Shown: piece by piece, positions 1 to 5,646 of the stretch
Layout of the letters: every line of letters starts with the position of its first letter
How positions within the stretch are numbered: the first letter of the stretch is position 1
NCBI GenBank assembly: GCA_002310095.1
Contig: DBYH01000024.1
Location: 1-11,459, forward strand
Reading direction: 5' to 3'
Length of the DNA: 11,459 nucleotides
Source of the DNA: Firmicutes bacterium UBA1191
GTDB lineage: Bacteria > Bacillota > Clostridia > Peptostreptococcales > Anaerovoracaceae
Program-made: the position numbers and the translations under genes
Notes under the pieces: generated by a model
Seen by the model: only the letters and a program-made list of their open reading frames with translations
What the model was told of the DNA's origin: nothing
The model's database searches: none

Positions 1-316
<316 letters not shown>

Positions 317-580
317 ATGTATCTCAAGGCTTTCGCCCTGTGATCTGTCTGATCTAAAACTCAACGCTTAGCGTTTCGCTATAATCCTATCCCGAATTAT
401 TGCTGTCTTGGTTTTAGAAATTGTCGGAAACTCTGCATTTCACCATTTCTGATTCGCTGCATAGTTTCTTGATTCACTTGACTTCCGGGCATTTCAGCCC
501 TTCCGTCTATGACTCAAATTTCTACACTATGAAGTTTTCAATGTGCGCGGCACAAAGCCGCCGCCCGCATTGCCGCGAGC
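317..580 (-). other. rRNA operon leader
   Basis: About 264 nt lie between the predicted rRNA start point (about 580) and the mature 16S 5' end. I see no credible gene here; short open frames on the plus strand lack ribosome binding sites and are antisense to the leader. On the minus strand it holds several small hairpins: a GC-rich stem with loop TTTGT near 550-564, a GGGC/GCCC stem near 487-500, a near-palindrome AACGCTTAGCGTT at 363-375, and a GAAA-capped stem near 329-341. The element TTGAAAACT at about 532-541 resembles the conserved text that follows boxA in Firmicute rRNA leaders. These fit antitermination or processing signals, but their roles are inferred. Confidence 0.6.
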
Positions 581-586
581 TTTTTC

Positions 587-658
587 ATATTACAGTATCT
601 CCAACCCCTTGTCAACAACTTTTTGATGTGTTTTTTCAAGTATTTTTATTGCCTTTTG
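587..658 (-). promoter_or_regulatory. Strong sigma-A promoter of the rRNA operon with UP-like element
   Basis: On the minus strand the -35 is a perfect TTGACA (610-615). A 17-nt spacer follows, then the -10 TAATAT (587-592). Start is expected near 580. Upstream of the -35, from 616 to about 658, the minus strand carries several A-tracts (runs of 4 to 6 A), as in the UP elements of rRNA promoters. The direction and position fit the 16S gene. Confidence 0.85.
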
Positions 659-663
659 TTAAT

Positions 664-691
664 AAAAACTGCCCTCTTCCGGGCAGTTTTT
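664..691 (-). terminator. Rho-independent terminator after the threonine aldolase gene
   Basis: An 11-bp perfect stem (664-674 with 681-691, GC core CTGCCC/GGGCAG) with a 6-nt loop is flanked by A- and T-runs on either side. Read leftward it ends transcripts of the threonine aldolase gene that stops at 745, and so shields the rRNA promoter just beyond. The T-run is also present on the plus strand, so it could work both ways. Confidence 0.85.
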
Positions 692-744
692 TTCAGTCAT
701 TTATATAGTGTTTCGGACTGGCCATGGCCCTATATGTTGGGGCT

Positions 745-1761
745 TTATATCAACTCCAGGAACGCCTCGACTTCCTCCTGGGTGGTGCCCCAGCTGGTGA
801 CAAGTCTTATGCACTGGTGGGTGTCCGTAACGACAGGATAAGTCTCAAACATGACCTTGGTCGCGAGGAACTCAGCCAGATCCTTCGGAAACATTGGGAA
901 GACCATGTTTGTCTCCTGCGGCACATAGAATTCATATCCTCTGCCGGCTATGCCCTTTGCAAGAATGGTTGCCATTCTTACCGCGTGGTCTCCAAGATCT
1001 AGATATCTGCCGCCCTCAAACAGAGCGTCGAACTGAACGCCCATCAGTCTGCCCTTTGCGAGAAGACCGCCGCGCTGCTTCACGAGAAAACGCATGTCCT
1101 CCTTGAGATCGTCATTGATTATGACGAGCGCCTCGCCGAACATGGCGCCGCACTTGGTTCCTCCGAAGTAGAACGCGTCGCATATCTGCGGGAGATCCGT
1201 GAACTCTGTGTTGTTCTTCTCACTGCTCATTGCCATCGGAAGCCGCGCGCCGTCCAGATATACGTACAGGCCGTGCTTGTTGCAGCACGCTCTTAGGGCC
1301 ATCAGTTCTTCCTTCGTGTAGACGAGGCCCGTCTCCGTGGACTGGGAAATGTAGATTGCCTTTGGGAGAACGTAATGCTCGTCCTCGTGGAATACCAGAA
1401 CGTCCTCGATGTCCTCCGGTCTGAGCTTGCCGTCGCGGGTCTTCACGTGATTGATCTTATGCCCCGTCGCCTCAATGGCACCGGTCTCGTGAACGCAGAT
1501 ATGTCCGCTGTCGGCTGAAATAACGCTCCAGTGCGGTCTCAAAAGAAACGCCGCCAGGGCTGTGAGGTTGGTCAGCGTACCGCCCGGAATAAACTGCACA
1601 TCCGCTTCAGGGCACTTGATCATCTCACGGATCTTATCCGCAGCCTTCCTGCAGTAATCGTCCTCGCAGTAGCCGTCGTGCAGTTCCATGTTGGAATTAA
1701 CCAGCGCCTCAAGCACCGCCGGATGGCAGCCGAGGCTGTAATCGTTCTTCAGAAAAATCAT
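745..1761 (-). CDS. ltaE: Low-specificity L-threonine aldolase (PLP enzyme)
   Basis: 338 aa, a full-length member of the beta-eliminating lyase/threonine aldolase family (PLP fold type I). The family cleaves L-threonine (or allo-threonine) to glycine and acetaldehyde in the cytosol. Visible landmarks are the glycine-rich phosphate-binding region FIPGGTLTN (about 57-65), the HICVHETGA segment with histidines 87 and 91 that probably supply the ring-stacking residue, YLDGARL with Asp170 (pyridine nitrogen) and Arg173, and GGTKCGAMFGEA with Lys203 as the PLP Schiff-base lysine. The ATG has a good site (AAGGAG, 8-9 nt upstream). It stands alone, diverges from the toxin-antitoxin genes and ends at a hairpin terminator. 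Stereospecificity and the physiological substrate cannot be told from sequence. Confidence 0.92.
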   Translation of the reverse strand: MIFLKNDYSLGCHPAVLEALVNSNMELHDGYCEDDYCRKAADKIREMIKCPEADVQFIPGGTLTNLTALAAFLLRPHWSVISADSGHICVHETGAIEATGHKINHVKTRDGKLRPEDIEDVLVFHEDEHYVLPKAIYISQSTETGLVYTKEELMALRACCNKHGLYVYLDGARLPMAMSSEKNNTEFTDLPQICDAFYFGGTKCGAMFGEALVIINDDLKEDMRFLVKQRGGLLAKGRLMGVQFDALFEGGRYLDLGDHAVRMATILAKGIAGRGYEFYVPQETNMVFPMFPKDLAEFLATKVMFETYPVVTDTHQCIRLVTSWGTTQEEVEAFLELI

Positions 1762-1805
1762 GTTCGTTTCTCCTTGTCCTTTACAAATGCGTAAGCATCA
1801 AGTAC

Positions 1806-1811
1806 AGTATA
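1806..1811 (-). promoter_or_regulatory. Possible -10 of the threonine aldolase gene
   Basis: The minus strand reads TATACT here, which would start transcription near 1799 and leave a leader of about 38 nt. No convincing -35 lies 16-18 nt upstream (best candidate TCGCTT), so this is a weak call. Confidence 0.35.
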
Positions 1812-1878
1812 ACCTTTTTCCTCCCGGAAAGCGAGAAAAACAAAAGTCATCTGCTCGAACAGCGCCGCAACAAATGGG

Positions 1879-1907
1879 TTGAATTATTATCGCAACTGCG
1901 ATAATAT
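1879..1907 (+). promoter_or_regulatory. Promoter of the HipBA-like module
   Basis: The -35 is TTGAAT (1879-1884), the spacer 17 nt, and the -10 TAATAT (1902-1907). Start is expected about 7 nt after the -10, which is position 1914, the A of the antitoxin ATG. The mRNA would therefore be leaderless, in keeping with the absence of any ribosome binding site before this ATG. Confidence 0.7.
1885..1906. promoter_or_regulatory. Operator: 9-bp inverted repeat inside the HipBA-like promoter
   Basis: Two perfect 9-bp arms, TATTATCGC and GCGATAATA, are separated by AACT. The dyad fills the spacer and most of the -10, so a bound protein would block polymerase. HipB of E. coli is known to bind TATCC-N8-GGATA dyads; here the inner core is TATCG-N6-CGATA. 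I infer that the HTH protein encoded immediately downstream binds it and represses its own operon. Confidence 0.75.
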
Positions 1908-1913
1908 ATTGAC

Positions 1914-2513
1914 ATGAAAGCAAGAAGAGATACCCTTTTACAAAAGCATCTGCAGGACCGCGGGATGACGATCAGACTCCTAAGCAGACTGACCGGAGTC
2001 GCGTACTCAACCGTATATAATCTGTTTACCGGCAGGAAATCCATCCGCGACGCCAGCGCCGAAACCGTCAGGAAGCTGTCTTCCGCTCTGGGAATGAGCA
2101 TGGATGAATTTTATAACGCCATGCTCGAGCCTGAGAGAAAAACACAGGAGGCACCGATATGCAACTTTACTCTCATGTGGAGAGATGAACCTGTAACGGA
2201 TCTGATGATAAAGGGCAATCGTGTTTTGCTTGAACGGTATTCCACATGCCCGGCAAAGCAGCTTTTTCATTCGGACAAGATATCACTATATGAGCTCGGC
2301 GAAATCGTCAGGACGAGGTGCTGGGAAGAGAACCGCGCGGATCTGGCAGAGCTGTTGCGTTTGATCGGTCTTGAAACATATGACCCGTACGCGATTGTCC
2401 GCAAAACCCACGGAATGATGGCACAGGATCCGATTTGGTTCCGCTTCGAAGGGGAAAAGCTGACGTACAGGGAAGTCAGGAGGATAAACATTGTTGAGGG
2501 AAATAGAGATTGA
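1914..2513 (+). CDS. HipB-like HTH antitoxin fused to a HipA-N/HipS-like domain
   Basis: 199 aa. Residues about 5-68 form a Xre/HipB-type helix-turn-helix: TIRLLSRLTGV as the second helix, then AYSTVYNLFTGRKS as the recognition helix. Residues about 82-199 begin NFTLMWRDEPV and end with a DPIWFRFEGEKLTYREV segment. From memory these resemble the N-terminal part of gut-Firmicute HipA-like proteins (an NFTLM..K.IPV start, then a DQYWI.P...LTW motif). The protein thus looks like HipB joined to the small N-subdomain that HipBST systems make as separate HipS. Likely role: DNA-binding antitoxin and autorepressor. The ATG at 1914 has no ribosome binding site and appears to be the first base of the mRNA; starting at Met18 would delete helix 1. 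The gene overlaps the kinase gene by 23 nt. Confidence 0.75.
   Translation: MKARRDTLLQKHLQDRGMTIRLLSRLTGVAYSTVYNLFTGRKSIRDASAETVRKLSSALGMSMDEFYNAMLEPERKTQEAPICNFTLMWRDEPVTDLMIKGNRVLLERYSTCPAKQLFHSDKISLYELGEIVRTRCWEENRADLAELLRLIGLETYDPYAIVRKTHGMMAQDPIWFRFEGEKLTYREVRRINIVEGNRD
2478..2493 (+). promoter_or_regulatory. Ribosome binding site that selects a TTG start for the kinase
   Basis: A full AGGAGG (2478-2483) lies 7 nt before a TTG at 2491. The reading frame is closed by TAA at 2485-2487, so the start must be at or after 2488, and no in-frame ATG or GTG competes nearby. The AGGAGG also encodes two arginines of the upstream protein. Confidence 0.75.
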
Positions 2514-3204
2514 TGAAAGATATGCCTTTACGGACAAAGGCACGAGCGACGGGACGCAGGTTAAATACTTCAAAGACAACATGTGGTACAAACTGGACCG
2601 TTACGGCGGCGAAGGAGAAGCGGAAGAACTGGCTTCGACAGTTCTCGGACTCAGCGGATACCCGGCAAAGAAATATGTGACTTATCATCAGGCCCTGATC
2701 AACGGCCGCCCCGGATGCGTAAGCAGAAACTTTCTGCGCAGGAACGAGCAGTTCATAACACTGTACAGACTCTATATGAACACGACGGGCCGCGACCTTG
2801 CCTCTGTGACCCGGATGATGGATTATGACGACGCCATTGAATTTGTGCTGGATTTCGTTCTGGAACAGACAGACGTCGATCTGCGCGAATATCTGGCGGA
2901 CATCTTCATTCTCGACGAACTAATTCTCAACGATGACAGACACTTCAACAACCTGGGGCTTCTGTATGACGGTGAATCATTCAGACCGGCACCGATCTTT
3001 GATAACGGCAAAAGCCTCCTTATAGGTTCAGACGGACAGCCCATCGCAAAGGCATTCAGCGGAAGCTTTTCACTGAACCGGGCCTATCTTCAGGAATACT
3101 CTTCCCTTAAACTGAACAGGCAGGCGATTCTGTCATACCTTGACGAGCACAGTCAGGACATCAGCGGCAGAGCCTCGGGTGTACTGAAGAAAAATCTTTT
3201 GTGA
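2491..3204 (+). CDS. Short HipA-family Ser/Thr kinase, probable toxin
   Basis: 237 aa from a TTG start. The HipA-type kinase core is visible: TSDGTQVK (18-25) fits the Ser/Gly-rich loop (S..G.Q.K) whose serine is autophosphorylated in HipA and HipT; WYKLD contains Lys34, the likely nucleotide-binding lysine; NDDRHFNN (147-154) supplies catalytic Asp149 and metal-binding Asn154; IFDNG contains metal-binding Asp171. HipA of E. coli (about 440 aa) and HipT (about 310 aa) are known to inactivate aminoacyl-tRNA synthetases by phosphorylation; the target here is unknown. It is shorter because the N-subdomain appears to sit on the upstream protein. Overlap with the antitoxin gene implies coupled translation, and TTG may keep toxin below antitoxin. 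All catalytic residues are kept, so it should be active. Confidence 0.8.
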   Translation: MLREIEIDERYAFTDKGTSDGTQVKYFKDNMWYKLDRYGGEGEAEELASTVLGLSGYPAKKYVTYHQALINGRPGCVSRNFLRRNEQFITLYRLYMNTTGRDLASVTRMMDYDDAIEFVLDFVLEQTDVDLREYLADIFILDELILNDDRHFNNLGLLYDGESFRPAPIFDNGKSLLIGSDGQPIAKAFSGSFSLNRAYLQEYSSLKLNRQAILSYLDEHSQDISGRASGVLKKNLL

Positions 3205-3210
3205 TATAAT
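3202..3210 (+). promoter_or_regulatory. Extended -10 promoter of the hypB-like gene
   Basis: TGATATAAT has a perfect TATAAT (3205-3210) preceded by TGn, and TGTG just before it matches the Gram-positive TRTG -16 element. The -35 (TACTGA at 3182-3187) is poor. Start is expected near 3217. The TGA is also the stop codon of the kinase gene. Confidence 0.7.
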
Positions 3211-3236
3211 CATTCTGCAGCAAACGGAGGAATAAC

Positions 3237-3896
3237 ATGGCAGTTAAAGTAATAGACGTAAACGTGGGCGTATTCGACGAGAACAACAGAATCGCCGACG
3301 AAGTGAGAACCTACAACAAAGGCAGGGGAACGCTGATGATCAACATCATGGCTTCTCCGGGCGCGGGCAAGACCACGACTCTGCTCCGCACCATCGACGC
3401 CCTGAAAGATGAATACGCCATCGGAGTCATGGAGGCGGACATAGAAGCATCTGTGGACGCGGAGAAGATGGCCGCGGCCGGCGTCAGGTCTATCCAAGTC
3501 CACACGGGCGGAGAGTGCGCCATGGACGCCAGCATGGTACAGCAGGCCCTGAAGGAGTTCGACACCGAGGGCATCGACCTGCTCTTTATGGAAAACGTGG
3601 GGAATCTGGTGTGCACAGCCGAGCAGGATACGGGTGCGGATTATAATGTAGAAATTCTGTCGGTTCCCGAGGGCGACGACAAGCCGCTCAAGTACCCGCT
3701 CATGTTCTCTGTCTGCCAGTGTGTCCTGATCAACAAGATCGATACTAGGCCGTGGTTCAGTTTCGATGACGAGGCCGTGGTCGAGCGCATACACGCACTG
3801 AATCCTGACGCGGAAGTCTTCTTCCTCTCGGGGAAGACAGGCGATGGCTTCGATCAGTGGATCGGATGGCTCCGCGGCAAACTCGGGAAGCAGTAA
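3237..3896 (+). CDS. hypB: HypB-like nickel/metal-insertion GTPase with altered metal site
   Basis: 219 aa SIMIBI-class GTPase. HypB hydrolyses GTP as a dimer to deliver nickel to [NiFe]-hydrogenase precursors. Seen here: P-loop ASPGAGKT (39-46), MEADIE (65-70), ENVGNLVC (119-126), DKPLKYPLMF (148-157), NKID (166-169) and SGKTGDG (199-205 region), all aligning with E. coli HypB in order. Two departures stand out. The canonical CHLDA segment, with the paired Cys-His metal ligands, reads CAMDA, so Cys94 stays but the histidine is Ala95; the partner Cys126 remains. The N-terminal CxxCGC nickel motif is absent, as in many HypBs. No hypA, other hyp gene or hydrogenase is in the window. It has its own promoter and a GGAGG site 6 nt before ATG. 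It could serve another metalloenzyme. Confidence 0.85.
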   Translation: MAVKVIDVNVGVFDENNRIADEVRTYNKGRGTLMINIMASPGAGKTTTLLRTIDALKDEYAIGVMEADIEASVDAEKMAAAGVRSIQVHTGGECAMDASMVQQALKEFDTEGIDLLFMENVGNLVCTAEQDTGADYNVEILSVPEGDDKPLKYPLMFSVCQCVLINKIDTRPWFSFDDEAVVERIHALNPDAEVFFLSGKTGDGFDQWIGWLRGKLGKQ

Positions 3897-3908
3897 CCTT
3901 TCGCTTTA

Positions 3909-3917
3909 TGGTATAAT
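3909..3917 (+). promoter_or_regulatory. Extended -10 promoter of the DUF1232 gene
   Basis: TGGTATAAT carries a perfect TATAAT (3912-3917) with TGn in front and TATG matching the TRTG element. No good -35 is seen (AGCAGT at 3889-3894), as expected for an extended -10 promoter. Start near 3924 gives a leader of about 32 nt holding an AGGAGGG ribosome binding site at 3941-3947. Confidence 0.7.
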
Positions 3918-3955
3918 TCAGTCAAAAGGTAACGTAATATAGGAGGGAAACTATT

Positions 3956-4357
3956 ATGAATACTGATGATCTCAGAAAACAGGCTGAAGGCTTCCTGGAA
4001 GGCAGCAAGGACAAGGCGGCCGCGTTCCTCGAGGACGGCGGCAAGATGGACCAGCTTCTCGAACAGGTGGAGGCCAAGCTCGAGACGGTTCCGAAAGCAG
4101 GCGTATATCTCGCTGAGGTTCCGCGCATGATCGCGCTCCTCAAGGACTACATCCAGAAGGATTACGTGGAGGTTCCGAAGAAGTCGCTGATCTTCATCGT
4201 CGCGGCTCTTCTCTATCTGATCAATCCGAGGGACATCATTCCGGATAAATACCTCGGGGTGGGTCTGATCGATGACGCGGCTGTAATCGCGGCATGCATC
4301 GCCCTCACGAGGGCGGATCTGGACGCCTACGACGCATGGAAGGACGCAAAGGCATAA
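3956..4357 (+). CDS. DUF1232 (YkvA-like) small protein
   Basis: 133 aa. The C-terminal half matches the DUF1232/YkvA family: a hydrophobic stretch LIFIVAALLYLI (78-89), the hallmark NPRDIIPD (90-97) and GLIDDAAVIAACIAL (103-117). This region probably forms one or two membrane-associated helices. The N-terminal 70 residues are charged, predicted helical and without a recognised domain (repeated Lys/Glu with LLEQVEAKLE). The family's biochemical function is not established, so none is claimed. An AGGAGGG site lies 8 nt before the ATG. It has its own promoter behind hypB and ends before a hairpin terminator. Confidence 0.8.
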   Translation: MNTDDLRKQAEGFLEGSKDKAAAFLEDGGKMDQLLEQVEAKLETVPKAGVYLAEVPRMIALLKDYIQKDYVEVPKKSLIFIVAALLYLINPRDIIPDKYLGVGLIDDAAVIAACIALTRADLDAYDAWKDAKA

Positions 4358-4387
4358 TAGCCCGAGAACACAAACTAGCGAAACAAA

Positions 4388-4421
4388 AAAGGGTCTGTCA
4401 CCTGCCGGTGGCGGACCCTTT
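4388..4421. terminator. Two-sided terminator between convergent genes
   Basis: A 15-nt arm (4388-4402) pairs with 4407-4421 around the loop TGCC. It lies between the DUF1232 gene (plus) and the aminotransferase gene (minus). In the plus-strand RNA the stem is complete with two G-U wobbles, followed by an interrupted T-rich tail. In the minus-strand RNA those two pairs become A-C mismatches, but a better U-run (TTTTTTGTTT) follows. It probably ends transcription from both sides. Confidence 0.85.
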
Positions 4422-4452
4422 GTCTTGTCTTTTTTCTTCCATTATATATATG

Positions 4453-5613
4453 CTACTCTGACATCACCTTTTCGATTCTGTCGAAGGCTTCCTTCAGCGT
4501 GTCGATGTTGACGGTGCAGGCGATTCTCACATACCCCTCTCCGCACTCGCCGAAGGCGTTGCCCGGAAGCATGAGCACGTGGGCCTTCTGCAGAATCATA
4601 TCAGCCGCTTCAACACTCGAAAGGCCCATCTCCTTGATGTTGATGAACAGGTAGAAGCTTCCCTTCGGAGGATAGATGACGCTCATCTTAGGAATCTTGT
4701 TGATTCTCTCCGCGGCGTAGAACATCCTCTTTCTGTACTCTTCGATCATCGGCGGCTGGACCTCGTCCCTGTGCTCCAGGGCGAAGATGGCCGCTCTCTG
4801 GGATATGGACGGCGCCGTGAACACAACGTTTTCGTTGATCTGCTGTACGATCTTGATAATGTAATCCGGCGCGATGATGTTGCCCACTCTCCATCCGGTC
4901 ATTGTGAAGTTCTTCGAGAAGGAGTTTATGATGATCGTTCTCTCCTTCATTCCCGGAAGGGACGCAAAAGGCACGAAAGGATTCTGGTAGCTGAAGGCCG
5001 TATAGATATCGTCGGATATGACGATCAGATCGTACTTCTCGGCTATCTCGGCGATCTTCTCCATGGTCTCGACCGTCAGGCAGTTACCCGTAGGATTGCT
5101 CGGCGAGTTGATGACCAGAGCCTTCGTCTTCTCCGTAATAAGGCTCTCCAGTCTTTCAACGTTGACCTGGAAATCCTCCTCTTCATACGTCGGAAGCTCA
5201 ATCGGTATTCCTCTTGCCAGTTCCACCTGCTGGGGATATGGCGTGAAGAACGGGGCCTGCATGATGACTTCGTCCCCGTCGTCGACTATCGCCTCCAGCA
5301 CAAGGTACATGGCGAGGCATCCCGACGCGGCGATGAAAACTTCCTCGTCGACGATGTCCATGTCGTACTCTTCTTTGTAGTATTTGATTATGGCCTGGCG
5401 CAGCTCAGGATCCCCGCGGAAGTCGGTGTACTTCGTGTGGCCTGCTTTTGCATCGGCGAAGGCCGCGTCGATTATTCTGAAATCCGTGGTCAGATCCGGG
5501 TCGCCCAGCGAGAGGTCAATCACATCGTCGAACATTTTCGCCATCTCGTCCGACTGGCCCATTGCCGTGCTCTTGTCTTCCCAGTATCTTTTAGCTATGA
5601 ACTTATGCTCCAT
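4453..5613 (-). CDS. PLP-dependent class I/II aminotransferase
   Basis: 386 aa, full-length fold-type I aminotransferase (AspC/PatA-like). Visible: SLGDPD near the N-terminus (35-40), NSPSNPTG (169-176) with the PLP-contacting Asn, SDDIY (200-204) with Asp201 and Tyr204, SFSKNFTMTGWRVG with Schiff-base Lys234 and phosphate-binding Arg242, and YVRIA with Arg363, the arginine that holds the substrate carboxylate. It is the last gene of the minus-strand cluster, 33 nt after the CoA-transferase gene, with a GGAG site 7 nt before ATG. In this setting it most likely makes the 2-oxoacid used by the oxidoreductase encoded upstream. Amino-acid specificity (aromatic, branched-chain, acidic) cannot be told from sequence. 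Confidence 0.9.
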   Translation of the reverse strand: MEHKFIAKRYWEDKSTAMGQSDEMAKMFDDVIDLSLGDPDLTTDFRIIDAAFADAKAGHTKYTDFRGDPELRQAIIKYYKEEYDMDIVDEEVFIAASGCLAMYLVLEAIVDDGDEVIMQAPFFTPYPQQVELARGIPIELPTYEEEDFQVNVERLESLITEKTKALVINSPSNPTGNCLTVETMEKIAEIAEKYDLIVISDDIYTAFSYQNPFVPFASLPGMKERTIIINSFSKNFTMTGWRVGNIIAPDYIIKIVQQINENVVFTAPSISQRAAIFALEHRDEVQPPMIEEYRKRMFYAAERINKIPKMSVIYPPKGSFYLFINIKEMGLSSVEAADMILQKAHVLMLPGNAFGECGEGYVRIACTVNIDTLKEAFDRIEKVMSE

Positions 5614-5646
5614 GTCTGTACTCCGTTTCTGTCACTAGCGGCGGTT

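Noticed and set aside
363..375. Palindrome AACGCTTAGCGTT as a protein-binding site
   Set aside because: It lies in the transcribed rRNA leader, where small self-complementary elements are expected; nothing else points to an operator.
421..1002. Short plus-strand open frames upstream of and within the threonine aldolase locus
   Set aside because: They overlap the rRNA leader, the rRNA promoter and terminator or the antisense of the aldolase gene, and have no ribosome binding sites.
1847..2688. Minus-strand open frames across the toxin-antitoxin region
   Set aside because: They are antisense to the HTH and kinase genes, which show clear domain motifs, an operator and a promoter on the plus strand.
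3210..3794. A 194-codon open frame on the minus strand
   Set aside because: It is antisense to the hypB-like gene, His/Val/Leu/Asp-rich, and has no recognisable domain.
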